Origin: Protea cynaroides | Taxonomy: Eukaryota; Streptophyta; Magnoliopsida; Proteales; Proteaceae | NCBI GenBank assembly: GCA_028583415.1 | Contig: CM053270.1 | Coordinates: 57,134,529-57,198,528 of the forward strand | Length of the DNA: 64,000 nt | Reading direction: 5' to 3' | Part shown: piece after piece, positions 1 to 11,081 of the stretch | Layout: the number at the start of each line of letters is the position of its first letter | Position numbering within the stretch: position 1 is the first letter of the stretch | Made by a program: the position numbers and the translations under genes | The notes under the pieces: model-generated | Databases searched by the model: none | Seen by the model: only the letters and a program-made list of their open reading frames with translations | What the model was told of the DNA's origin: nothing

Positions 1-631
1 TTAGGTAAATTTTGGTTTTCAATTTATTTCATATCTTCCGTTGGTTTTATTGATTTACAAATATACGGGTTAGCAAATCATGAATATAGATTTTTTTTTT
101 TAAGACAACAGCCCAACTTGCAAGTACCGTTTTGTACAGCCGACTCCCCACAAAGTTGAGCTGCTCCATCTTGTCCAACCAATCTAACGAGTACGGCAAT
201 CGGTGATATTTTGAAAATTTGACGTTTTCTTTCTACCCCGGACAGTGAAGAAGTAGTCAAGTGTAGACTGGTTTTATAACCTTAGAGGTATTTTCAATAC
301 CCTTTTAAAACCTCCATTAGATGGTTTTCTTCACTAGCAGTAGATGAAGAAGGAGAAGAAGAAGATGAAGTTGGAGAGCTTGCAAGAGTTTAAGAAGATG
401 GTATATTTATGTAATTTTAGATTAAAGTATTGTCTTAAAAAAAATTAAAATTTCTCTCGTTAGTTTTAAAGGCTTGGAATGAACTATACTGTTATAAAGC
501 ATTGTTTCAAGGGCAATCTATGTAGCTTTTGTAAAGAAAGGATAGTTCTGTATAGTAAACCAATTCTCTAGGGGTGTTTGAGTAAATAAAATTTCCAAAA
601 ATAAAATAAAAACAAAAATAAAAAACAATAA

Positions 632-699
<68 letters not shown>
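632..699. repeat. (AAT)n microsatellite
   Basis: About 22 uninterrupted TAA/AAT triplets in an A-rich context. It yields artefactual poly-Ile and poly-Tyr reading frames on the minus strand. Length polymorphism is expected. Confidence 0.95.
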
Positions 700-701
<2 letters not shown>

Positions 702-1660
702 CACTTTATGTTAAGACATATCATATAAAACTTGTATACTATATAAAAAAAATAGAAAAAATTTCATTTACCACCAAAAAGTATGTGAAACACCATCTAC
801 CATTGACAGGTTTCTGAAATCATCAATTGCCCCCACTTAATTGACGGAATAGACTTAAAATAGTGTTAGACATTTCTACCTTTTCTCTTTGAAATTGAAA
901 TTTTTTAAAATTACTATTTTGACCTTCTTTTGTATCCATTGAAATAGAGTATTGATAGATGGTGAACGAACGTAAAACACCATCAAACTCCGAAGTGGAG
1001 ATTCTCAACGTAATTTTTCCTAGAGCAACCTTACGTTTCAAGAACCTGGCTTTCAAGATCTCCAAACCACAAAATCGGTCTTGAACATGATCAAGGACGG
1101 ATCTTACGAGACCAAATTTAAAGAGTTTTTGAGAAATAACCCTAATGACGTTGGGCGAGAATCGGTATGTCCTGTCATCTAATGCTATCGACATTATTAC
1201 CAAATGGTGTGAGTCCTAACACAAAACCTAGCACAAAACACAGAAATAATCGATACAAGAATTACTTACATAGAGGTTTCCCCTTGCGAGAGTATGTCAA
1301 CAAAAAAATTCCCACCAGAAATCGGTGGAATCCAACAGCCAACACTGCAAAATGTGGCGAATTCAATGAGTAGTTCGAACCAAAAAGAAGCTTATGAGTC
1401 GATGAATGAACCACAAATGGACTACCCCCTCTGTTTTGGTAAGAACCTGAATGGCCTTGATAAGTAGGGGATAGAGGTCATCGAATGGAAGCCATAATTC
1501 GATTTTTATTTTGAACAACAGAGTAAACTTTTAAACGTTCTGCTTCATATGGTCCACGAAGAGAGGAGGCAGCTCGGGGAAGGAGATTCAGAACTCAGAA
1601 TTCAGGAGAGGGAGAGGAAGAAGAATAGAGAAAGAAGAGAGGGAGTTGGAGAGAAGAAGG

Positions 1661-1664
<4 letters not shown>

Positions 1665-1708
<44 letters not shown>
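1665..1708. repeat. (GA)n microsatellite
   Basis: About 22 GA dinucleotides inside a purine-rich stretch of roughly 350 bp (about 1560-1910). Confidence 0.95.
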
Positions 1709-1711
<3 letters not shown>

Positions 1712-2131
1712 ATTAAGAAGGAAAAGAGGAAGAAGAAGACGACGGACCAGAAGGGAGAACGAAATGTAGGAGAAAATGAGCTGAGAGGGGAGAAGAAGCA
1801 GAATTGAGAAGAGAGGAGGTGACCGAGAGATAGGAAACTGAAAGGGAGAAGCAACAAGAAGGATAGAAGAAGAAGCAGGAGAAGAAGAAAAGGAATAAGA
1901 GAAGAAGAAAGTACTTACCTAATAATCCTCATCAATATGCAACACCCACGCAAACCACTTACACAACCTCCCTGCCTACAACTAGCTATCCGCAACACTC
2001 ACATGATCAACCCCCACTCCATTTTGCTTCCACCTTAAACCAGACCTTTTTTTTTTGCTAAAGGTCTGATTTTTTTGGTTTTATATATATGAAAAAAGAA
2101 CAGAAAGAAGTACAACCTGTGATTTCCAGGT

Positions 2132-3941
2132 TGACACTGAGAGGGGGGGGGGTGAATCAGTACCCACTAAAAATCTTCCCAACTATGTGAGGTCTGTCCT
2201 TACTGATTTAACACTGCTGCCTTGAGCTGTCTGTCTTAGCTGTGCTGCCTTGAGCTGACTAGTTCACATATCTGTTCATTTACATATTTCGTGTAACACA
2301 CCATGCCACACACCTACAGGTATCTATACCAGAGGCTTGGCCTACCTAGTGTGTACACCCAGACCTGGAACCCACGCACTTCTCATACACAACAAAAATA
2401 TTCACATCCACAAGATACACCATATAACGTGGTTCACCTATCACATACTGTGATGGCTACTCCACGGGACAATACCCTAACTAGGGTTTCGTATTATACC
2501 CAATACGCTACTTCAATTGTTTTTCTGCTGCTACAATAACTTGGTGCTACCACCAATGTAATCCAAGCTGCAACTTGGAATTCTGGGCAACTACCCTCAA
2601 TCCTGTCAAGCCCCAACTTGACAGGTTACAATGAAATTGATATGTAATGTATTCAAACCCTTCCCAACATAATGCATCTTACAACATAAGGTTTGTGTGC
2701 GTGATTACCTTCCCAGCGTGATCACAGCAAGTTTGGTGCTCACAACGTAGATGTTCCAAGCTCTCCAGTAGTGATAGATAAGCTTCTTCAATAGAGTGAA
2801 ACTCCGGCATTCTTCCAATGCATCTCGCACAACATCATTCACATCAAACCATCACTCATGCTCACTCTTCCCTCCAAACTACTCAAATGATCATGTATAT
2901 CAGATGGAGGAAGGTGGAGAGGGATTTTTATCTTCAAGAAAAGCCCCAAATGCTATTTTTCACCAAAACCCGTAGCTCTTCACTTCAAAACCCTGGTTTT
3001 TTTTCATTCTAATACATTCTGCTCGGAGAGAGAAGCTCGTGGGCTTTTGAATCACCTCAATCGGAGATCGAACGACCAAGATATGGCCATTTGAAGTTCA
3101 GCCGATCAGATTATTTCAAATGGAATCTTCTGGGCTGATTCCATGCGGCGCGAAGCACCGTAGCGCGCCCTCGTATGACCCACCGTACACCGTTGTCGAG
3201 TTTTGACTGGCGGAGAAAGAATCAATTGAATCAGACCGTTGGATCGGTCAGTAAACGGTGGGATCTTCTTTGGTTCGTCCGATCGGCCTCATCACGTCAG
3301 GCGCGATCGGGAGAGACAACATCCCTCGGATGAGCATCTTCGGCGCCGCTTCTCTGCGGCATTTCATCGAATAACTGGGGTGCATGCCGACTGCCCTGCG
3401 CATGCTCGCGGCGCTGGCTTACGGCGCGCGCGCGGCATGCTTGCGCCATCGCGGCCTTGGTCTTTGTCTTTGCTTGTCCTTGTGCGCGGCATGGCACGGC
3501 ATGGGTGCTGCTGCGTGTGGGGCTCTGCTGAGCGGGGCTCTTCTGGGCGGCATGCGCGGCTGTGCTGGTGCTGTGCTGCTACTTGCGGCATGGCACCCTC
3601 CATGTGCGCGCTGGCATGGCCCTTGCAGTGCACATGGCCCCCCTTGCCGTGCATGCTGGCATGGCCTGCTGGCCTGGGCTGGCTGCCCTGCTGGCCTGGG
3701 TACCCAAGATGGGACCCATCCATTCTCTCTCCTCTTTCTCTCTCCTTAATTTCTCTCTCTTATTTCTCTCTCTTCTTATTTGGACTTTCTTCATTTGTCC
3801 TCTCACATTAACTCGTTGTTAGAGCACCTTGTCCCGATCATCATGTCCCGCGTGGGACTTGGACATTCTCTCTCCTCCATATCACCTTGTCAAAGCAGAG
3901 TTGCCAACAATGACAATCTTAATTTGGCCAAGGTTCCAACA
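2132..3941 (-). mobile_element. Ty1/Copia 3' LTR (family with long GC-rich LTR)
   Basis: On the minus strand the LTR begins TGTTGGAACC at 3941, directly after a polypurine tract (reverse complement of AATCTCCCCC, 3940-3950) that follows the pol remnant at 4206-4295. A related LTR lies on the plus strand at 22868. Shared blocks include the start, a GGGAAGGTAATCA block, GGGTATAATACGAAACCCT, and a C-rich block (2143-2153) before the apparent end. The central part (about 3150-3720) is very GC-rich with many GGCATG/CCATGC words. The right-hand end in element sense is uncertain because similarity to the second copy continues about 20 bp past 2132. Long ORFs over the GC-rich core are artefacts of composition. 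Confidence 0.75.
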
Positions 3942-4205
3942 ATCTCCCCCTTTGGAATTGTTGGCAACCCATATTACATCAGATGACTGCACACATCCTT
4001 TCTACACATACACATCCTTTCTCCCCCTTTGACAACAAGTTTCAAAGGACATATAAACAGAAATATTCTCCCTTTGTAGGTACTCCCCCTTCATATGAAC
4101 TCCCCTTACATAGCCTCACCTGTAGGAGTGCCCACCGTATCTTTCCAATCCTACAGATGAAAAATGATGCTATGTAGGCATCAACTCCCCCTGCACATGT
4201 GCCAT

Positions 4206-4295
4206 CTATAATGTGCCAAGAGGCACCACTCCTAGCTGGTCTCTGAGTTTCTCAAAGGAGTCCTTTGGAAGAGCCTTGGTGAAGATGTCTGCTAC
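4206..4295 (-). pseudogene. Copia Pol C-terminus remnant (RNase H end)
   Basis: The last 29 codons and TAG stop of a Copia polyprotein, reading VADIFTKALPKDSFEKL and onward to a Leu-Gly-Val-Val tail. This is the standard C-terminal end of Ty1/Copia RNase H, where the DIFTKALP motif is strongly conserved. Everything upstream in pol is missing: the sequence changes at 4296 into an 11-bp inverted copy and then into a polypyrimidine tract of another element. The downstream LTR begins at 3941 in the same orientation, so this is the 3' end of one broken element. Confidence 0.8.
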
Positions 4296-4306
4296 CAGAC
4301 ATCTTC

Positions 4307-5890
4307 ATGTTTTTTCTTTTCTTTCTTTTCTCTTCTTCTTCTCTCTTCTCTCTCTCTCAGCCTCTCTCTCTCACGTTTTTTTGCTTCTTTTTTCCTTCTA
4401 GAAAATCTTCCCCTTGGCTTCTTCTCTTTCTTCTCTCTCTTCACGTTTTTTCTCTCCTCTTCTCTCTCTCCTCTTCTCCTCTCTTTTCTCTCTTATAGAA
4501 AACCATACTCTCTTTCTCTTTCTCAGGTTTTTCTTTTAGAAAAAGTTCCCTCTTCTCACGTCTCCCCTTTCCCCTTTTCTCTCTTTCCTTCTTCTCTCTT
4601 CCTTCATTTTCTTCTTCTTTCCTTCTTCTCTTCTTTCCTTTTTTCCTTCTCCCTTTCTCTTTTCTCACATTTTTCTTCTAGAAAACCTTTTCCTTCTCTC
4701 TTCCTTCCTTTTATTCTTCTCTCTTCTTTCCTTTTTTCCTTATCCCTCTTTTTTTCTCACGGCTTCTTTTTCTTCTCTTCTAGAAAACTCCCCTTCTCCC
4801 TCTCTCATGTTCTTTCCTTCTTCTCTCTTCTCGACTTTCCTTTTTTTCTTCTCCCTTTCTCTTTCTCTCACGTTCTTTACTTCTTCTCTCTTCTCGGCTT
4901 TCCTTTTTTTCCTTCTCCCTTTCTCTTTCTTATGGCTTCTTTCTCTTCTCTCTCTCTCTCGGCTTTTCCTTCCTTTCTTTCCTATAATATATATATATAT
5001 ATATATACATGCATATGGGCCGACGTAACTTGGTCCGGATTGGTCTGAGCTATGTCGGGCTGAGTTGGACTAAGTTGGATTGAGCTGGTTTGGGTGGAGC
5101 TAGTTTGGACCAAGTTGGCTTCTTCTATCATTTCATAATTCATTTCCGCTGCCATTTCACATGGAATTTTTCGATAGCCTCTATTCCAAATTTTCTACGA
5201 TCACTTTGTAGAACACTAAAAATGAGGAATATTGGAATTTGAATCACATCATTTGGAAATAAAATCACCTGATTTGGATGTGGGGTGACCAAAATATGAA
5301 TTTTCAAGGATTAAACGACCATTTCCATATGTAATTTTGCATGGGATCCTTTGGAGACTTCTATACCGAATTTTTCACGTGCACTTTGTAGAATATCACA
5401 AATGAAGAATAATGGCCTTCGAATCATCTGAATCTGACGTAGAACGGCAAAGATATGAAGCTTTGATATTCTATCGATAATTTTGCATGAAAGCTTGCAT
5501 GGGGCCCACCGGTGACCTTTGCCCGAGATTTTTCACGTCCACTTTGAAGAGGACTGAAAATAAGGAATATTGGCCTTTGAATCATCTGATTCCGATATCA
5601 GATGACCAAGATATGATGATTTGAAGTTTAAATGATAATGCATGCATCATACAATAATTACGTAAATGCCCTTGCACTTTCAAACTGTGATACTTTCTTT
5701 GTTTGATGTCAGAATTTGATGATTCTGGTCTTATTTCGAAGATAATTTCACGACCTATACATCCAAGTAGGTAATAGCCTATGACCTTGCTGTGGGGCTC
5801 ATTAAAGAATCACAAACCTTTGGGTTAAAAGCCGGAAACCTGCCATGTGGATTCACTTATGCTAAGGGTAGCAAAAATGGGGTGCTTACA
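4307..5890 (+). mobile_element. Partial Tat/Ogre-like Ty3/Gypsy LTR
   Basis: A polypyrimidine tract (4307-4985), a short TA repeat (about 4986-5007) and a block repeating the GAGTTGGACTAAGTTGG and 'cactttgtagaacactaaaaatga' type sequence. This is the same succession as in the complete LTR at 38909-44578, about 42540-44578. Both end in a stretch close to GGGTAGCAAAAATGGGG followed by GCTTACA. The left part of this copy is missing. It is inserted in the LTR of chromovirus E0: sequence right of 5890 continues a block also present intact at 9355, so the site is a TTAAT-like target. Lineage is inferred from LTR composition and motifs alone; no coding sequence remains. Confidence 0.65.
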
Positions 5891-6910
5891 TTAATATGTA
5901 CAATTAACATACCACAAAAACAGATAACAAAGGCTTATTGTTATAGTTATTTAGGTTTAGATTTGATTCCCTTATTTGACGCTTGCAAGCAAGTCTTCTC
6001 TACATTACGGAGTCCAACTTTACTGTCCACACGTCCTAGATATCATTAGGAGTTAATTAGAATAAGGTTTGTAGGGTTTAATTAATTCAGAACCAAGTCT
6101 TAACTGGAAACAGTCCCAAACGGACATACCAGTCGCACACTAGGGTGCAGACTGTCCAGAAGATATGAGTCCGTGAGTCCAAACTGGTTTTCCTTTCTTC
6201 CTTCATTGGTCTTTAAGTTGGTTTCTGGGTTTCTCCGAAACCATTCTAAGCTTATGCAACACATTAAGATTAATATATTTCCATTCGAAACCTTACGTTT
6301 TTGTAACATAGATCTAGAATTCCCTACTTTATAGATCTAGGGTTTTCCGATGAGATGGTGTTTCAGATCAATACCTAGTCTTTCATGGTATTGACCTAAC
6401 CTAACCAAAACCTAAGAATAATACAGGTATGAAGCACTTACCGTTGGTCTATGAACGATTTCACTCTTCTTCCAATGGAGTCTCCTCAACAAATCTTCCT
6501 CAACCTCCTTTCTCCTCTTCAAATCTCCTTTGTCGTCTTTAGGGTTTGTGAGAGTCAAAAGAGGTCTACCTAGGAGGAAGGATGCATATATTGAGAGGGA
6601 TTTCCTTTTTGAAGTCTCTCTCACATATGGAAGGTCTCCAATAACTCAATTTGGAAGGTGAGACCCACTTGGTCCATTTCCAATTTGAAAAAGGTTGACT
6701 GCTTGGACATACCGATCGAACTATTCATGAGACTGGTATGTCTCAAGCAGTCAGACCAGACAACTTATCCTTAAGTCCGTTTGGTCCATTTTTCATACAT
6801 GGACTTATGGTTTGTCATCTAACCGTCTCTTTAAACTCGATTATGACTGGAAGACCTGTCACGACACGAAGACATAAGTTAGACCGGGTTCATGGAGTGC
6901 GGGTCTTACA
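5891..6910 (-). mobile_element. Chromovirus E0, partial 3' LTR
   Basis: Matches the second half of the LTR at 8293-10376 (from about 9354), including 'gaaaccttacgtt', 'atagatctagg' and the 'aagacctgtcacgacacgaa' block. It ends GGGTCTTACA, so in element sense the LTR begins TGTAAGACCC. A TATA-like segment (minus sense, near 6590) precedes the inferred transcription start, as in the other LTRs of this family. The remainder of the LTR was separated or lost when the Tat/Ogre-like LTR inserted at 5890. Confidence 0.75.
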
Positions 6911-7015
6911 ACTCTCCCACCCTTAAAAGAAATTTTGTCCTAAAAAATTTACATGTAGGTCTCACAACTCCCCCACCCTAAAAAGAAATTTTGACCTCAA
7001 AATTTGCACATACCT
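6902..7015. repeat. Tandem duplication spanning LTR edge and polypurine tract
   Basis: Two adjacent imperfect copies of about 57 bp (6902-6958 and 6959-7015). Each starts GGTCT(T/C)ACAACTC and carries a CCCACCCT-AAAAGAAATTTTG block. In element sense each copy holds a polypurine tract and the first bases of the LTR, so the plus-strand priming site of E0 is duplicated. Confidence 0.8.
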
Positions 7016-7029
7016 TTGGCGTCAAATAG

Positions 7030-8270
7030 ATGATGGTATTCCTTTCGCATCGTGTTCTCTTCCTCCTAAGTAACCTCTTCCACATCCTGGCTTCTCCAAA
7101 GTACCTTCACATAGAAGATATCTTTGTTCTGCAGGTATTGTACTTTTCGACTGGTGAACTTAACTGGAAAGACCTCGAATGTCAAGTCTTCAGTCAAATC
7201 TGGAGGGTCTGCTGTCAAGATGTGCACTGGGTCCCTGATGTACTTCTTCAGTGGGGACACGTGGAACACGTCATGAACACCTGACATAGAAGGTGGCAAT
7301 GCGAGCTGGTACACTACATTGTCGCATCTGGTCAGTATCTCGTATGACATACCTAGGGCATAGTTTCTCCTTTTTACCAAACCTCTTTAGTCCTCGTACA
7401 AGTGATATCTTCAGCAATATTTTATCACCCACTGCAAACTCCAAATCTCGGCGTCTATTATCTACATAGTCCTTTTGTCGAACTTGAGCAGTCTTGACTC
7501 TCTCTTTAATTTGATCAACTGCCCTATCAGTTTCTTCAACAAACTCTAGTCCTATGATCCTTCTTTCTCCCACCTCATTCCATAACAAAGGTGCCTGACA
7601 TTTCTTTCCATATAGCGCTTCGAAAGGAGCATTTTGGATCGTAGCCTGGTAGCTGTTATTGTAAGCGAACTCGATGAGTGATAACTTCTCAACCCAAGCT
7701 CCCTTAAAGTCTATGGCACAAGCTCAGAGCATGTCTTCTAAAATCTAGATGGTCCACTCCGACTGTCCATCTGTCTGAGGATGAAAAGCCGTACTAAACT
7801 TCAGTTTGGTCCCCATAGCTTTTTGTAGTCCTTCCCAAATTTTGGATATGAAATGGGGATCTGTCAAACACAATGCTTTCTGGCACACAATGGAGCCTGT
7901 TAATATTGTCCACATACAACTTCACCAGTAGATCCATAGTATATTGAGGTCGAATGGCAATGAATTGGGCTGTCTTGATAAGTCGATCAACTATCACCCA
8001 AACTGCATCCACTGATCTCAGTGTCAATGGTAGACCAGTGATAAAATCCATGGTGATACAATCCCATTTCCATGCTGGTTCAGGCAATGGCAGCAGTAAA
8101 CCTATGGGTTTTTGTCTTTCTGCCTTCAGCCACTGATAGTTCAGACACTGGAACACATTTTTGGCTACATACGCTTTCATTCCCCTCCACCAATATAACA
8201 TCTTTAGGTCATGGTACATCTTAGTGCTTCCAAGATATACTGAATATGGAGTAGAATGAGCTTCTATCAT
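7030..8270 (-). pseudogene. Chromovirus E0 integrase-chromodomain remnant
   Basis: Minus-strand pol fragment of a chromodomain Ty3/Gypsy element. From N to C it shows the integrase zinc-binding region (HSTPYS...TKMYHDLK...CLNY, with the second Cys of CxxC replaced), the catalytic core (MDFITGLP with the first Asp, VDRLIKTAQF), the GRRDLEF-like C-terminal integrase segment with VGDKILLKIS, and a chromodomain (VFHVSPLKKYIRDP, then KVQYLQNKDIFYVKVLW). Reading is broken by stops and frameshifts near 7600, 7800 and 7380. Gag, protease, reverse transcriptase and RNase H are absent; the remnant starts a few bases from the primer-binding site. The same domain order is seen in E1 and E2. The chromodomain, which in this group is thought to guide integration to heterochromatin, places it among chromoviruses, most like the Tekay/Del clade. 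Confidence 0.85.
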
Positions 8271-8277
8271 TAACCTG

Positions 8278-8289
8278 GCTCTAATACCA
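8278..8289 (-). other. Primer-binding site (initiator tRNA-Met type) of E0
   Basis: On the minus strand TGGTATTAGAGC sits four bases from the LTR edge. The common plant retrotransposon site is TGGTATCAGAGC, complementary to the 3' end of initiator tRNA-Met; one base differs. It fixes the 5' LTR as the one at 8293-10376 and the element's sense as minus. Confidence 0.85.
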
Positions 8290-8292
8290 AGT

Positions 8293-10376
8293 AGTCACAC
8301 CCAAATTCTAGTTGAATCAGAAGTGTGAGTGAACCACCACTAAACCAACGGTTCACACCAGAATCTCAATAAAACCTTGTCGACATACAAACCATTGCAT
8401 ACTAACCACAATCAGAATGTAAATAGATACAGAGGAAGACTTAATAAATAAACGAATTGAGTTCTATTGATACTTAAATAAATATCCAAATTATTCATTA
8501 TACAAAAGCGTAAAATTATAGTCTATTACATTGTTTATAACTCAACTAAAAAAAAGTAAATAAATAACTCCTAGAGGTACACGCAAAAGTGACACTCGAA
8601 TGACTCATCATGCTCGTTGCCCCTTGCTTGCACATCCAAAGCAGCAACACCACTATACACTAGAGCATCCACATAGTCCTCCACAGTGAAACTAGCATCA
8701 ACATCTGAAAAAGGTGTATATACAAAAGGGTGAGCTCACAACTTAGCTCAGTAAGGAAATCAAACAATGCAACACACAATGCATGGAATAACATTTACAT
8801 TTGGTCTGGTATAATTTGAAAAGTTCTATGGTAAGGATAGGCAGCCACCACACCTCCATGTACGAGAGTGTGAGCACACTCAACGGATCACATACCATTG
8901 TTGTCCCACATCACTCACTCCAGTATAGAGATAGAGCTAGAGTCTGGCGATCAGGCTGAACCATAGTAACGCGTCCTCCTCCTGATACCCTACACCGTAC
9001 CAACACATGCACCCCTATTAACAGAGGCTTACAAGTGAGTTCTATTTCTAACAAATCCTACATGTCATCACAGTATCCAAGGCCCTATCCCAGCATAGCT
9101 CCCTACGGAATAGAGATAGGGCTCAAGTCTGATAGTCAAGCTGAACCACAATACTGCACGTCCCCCTGATACCCTACTTGTACCAAGCATGCTAAGGTAG
9201 ACGGCGATACGAAAATGTGTTAGTGTGAGGAATCATCCAAGACTCCAAGCCCTTTCCATTCCACACACCAACGAAAATCCACATGCCTAACAATCACAAC
9301 CTTGCATAATAATATGCATGAACAGAATAATAACAGAAAGTAAAGATGACATGTTAATATGCACAACCAACATACCATAGAAACAGATAACAAAGGCTTA
9401 CCGTTATTAGTTATTTAGATTTAGGTCTGATTCCCTTACCTGATGCTTGCAAGTGAATCTTCTCTACGTCACGAAGTCCAACTTCACTGTCTATACGTCT
9501 TATATATCATTAGGAATTAATTAGAATTAGGTTTGCAGGGTTTAATCAACTTAAAACCAAGTCTGAACTGGAAATAGTCCCAAACAGACATACTGGTCGC
9601 ACACTAGGGTGTAGACTGTCCAGACGGTATGAGTCCGTGACTCCAAACTAGTTTTCCTTTCTTCTTTTGTTTCTCTTTAACTTAGTTTATGGGTTTCTCC
9701 TAAACCATTTTAAGCTTACGCAACACATTAAGATTAATATATTTCCATTCGAAACCTTACGTTCTTGTAACATAGATGTAGAATTCCCTACTTTACAGAT
9801 CTAGGGTTTTCTAACGAGATAGGGTTTCGGATCAATACCTAGTCTTTCATGGTATTGACCTTAACCTAACCAAAACCTAAGAACAATACATGTATGAAGC
9901 ACTTATCGTTGGTTTATGAACGATTGCACTCTTTTTCCAACAGAGTCTCCTTAGCTAATCTTCTTCAACCTCCTTTCTCCTCTTTAGATCTTCTTTGTCG
10001 TCTCTAGGGTTTATGAGAGTCAAAAGAGGTCTAACTCGGAGTAAAGATGCATATATAGAGAGGGATATCCTTTTTGGAGTATCTCTCACATATGGAAGGT
10101 CTCCAATAACTCAATTTGAAAGGTGGGACCCATTGCGGTCTATTTCCAATTCAAAAAAGGTTGATCCCTTGGACATACTGATCGGACTATTCATGAGACC
10201 GGTATGTCTCAACCAGTCAGACTGGACAACTTATCCTTAAGTCCATTTCGTCTATTTTTTGTACCTGGATTTGTGGTTCGACATCCGACCGTCTCCTCAG
10301 ACTCGGTTATGACTGGAAGACCTGTCATGACATGAAAATACAGGTTAGACCAGGTTCGTGGAGTGTGGGTCTTACA
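8293..10376 (-). mobile_element. Chromovirus E0, 5' LTR
   Basis: On the plus strand it runs from AGTCACACCC (family consensus TGTCACACCC) to GGTCTTACA, length about 2.08 kb. Its edge is adjacent to the primer-binding site at 8278. In element sense it starts TGTAAGACCC and carries a TATA-like CTCTATATATG near 10050-10062. Related LTRs in the window are at 5891-6910, 30406-32598, 47026-49366, 54549-55410 (opposite strand) and 55411-57716. Confidence 0.85.
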
Positions 10377-11015
10377 GGAGCGGCCAACTCGGCAGGTACC
10401 CTATCGGAAATAATCCTCTTAATAGTCACCTGCTTAGTTGCTAGTAGGTAGGCAGCGGCTCTCTCTGCTGCAACTCAGTTGGTTGCCGCCCTCTCTACAC
10501 TGGCAACATCTAGTCGAGCTTACACACTCCCTTCAGCTAGAGGTATAGGAATTCCTCCATGATATCTTCTCGATGTTCTCTATCCAAGTCGGTCATGAAC
10601 TAACACTCAGGAGACAAGACTTGTGGACGATGCTTCATCTTCAGCATTTGACGTTCACTCAGCAAGATTGCGACTTAAATGAGATCTCCCAGAATGATGG
10701 GTATGTCGAGACTGGGTTGGCCCTGCCAGGTCCTATCGTGGTAGTGGTAGAAGAGTTGCCGGAACTTGGTTATCTCTATTTGCCTAGCTGGCATGACCAA
10801 TTGGGCAATAGTAGTTAACTAGGCCGAGATGGCTCTCAACTGTTCTTGGGTTGCATACTGTGCCCCCAAGTTTGCAATTGTGGGTTTCGACACAGGCAAA
10901 GGATTGGAGGCTGATGGGAGGGAAGCTCCATCACTCCTAGCAAGCTCTTCATGATGGGATGAAGTCTCGTTTTCCTTGGTGTTTTTTCGTGGTTGTTGTT
11001 ACGTGTGTTCACCAT
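10377..11015 (-). pseudogene. Tat-like Ty3/Gypsy gag remnant
   Basis: On the minus strand an ORF starts with MVNTRNNNHEKTPRK at 11015, a typical beginning for Gag of plant Tat-type Ty3/Gypsy elements. It lies about 40 bp after a tRNA-Lys type primer-binding site. The downstream reading continues in shifted frames to 10377, where the element is cut by the E0 LTR. Only the N-terminal part of Gag is left, with stops and frameshifts. The assignment rests on the Gag start, the primer-binding site and the position. Confidence 0.6.
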
Positions 11016-11057
11016 CTCTGATATTGTGATTAAGTCTAACAAGAGAATACGCCCAAA

Positions 11058-11078
11058 TGGGCCCCACGGTGGGGGCCA
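11058..11078 (-). other. Primer-binding site (tRNA-Lys type) of Tat-like relic
   Basis: Reads TGGCCCCCACCGTGGGGCCC on the minus strand. This is close to the TGGCGCCCACCGTGGGGC site widespread in plant Tat-type elements, which pairs with a lysine tRNA 3' end. It is directly followed by the Gag start at 11015. Confidence 0.7.
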
Positions 11079-11081
11079 AAT

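Larger units (their letters stand above)
1..2131. other. Intergenic stretch without a recognisable gene
   Basis: I see no domain I recognise here. Short ORFs exist on both strands, the longest a minus-strand frame at 823-1203 of 126 codons, but none has a family motif or clear splice context. The stretch contains an AAT microsatellite, a GA microsatellite inside a purine-rich tract (about 1560-1910), and a small hairpin near 2041-2070 with arms CAGACCTTT and AAAGGTCTG around a T-run. It is most likely old transposon-derived intergenic DNA. Confidence 0.5.

Noticed and set aside
507..724. Minus-strand ORFs with long Tyr or Ile runs
   Set aside because: Translations of the AAT microsatellite.
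823..1203. 126-codon minus-strand ORF with normal-looking composition
   Set aside because: No recognised motif, no splice context and no second copy in the window. It may be transposon-derived, but I cannot support a gene call.
3239..3822. Several overlapping ORFs of up to 190 codons on both strands
   Set aside because: They lie in the GC-rich core of a Copia LTR, overlap in four frames and have biased repetitive composition; high GC removes stops. No domain is visible.
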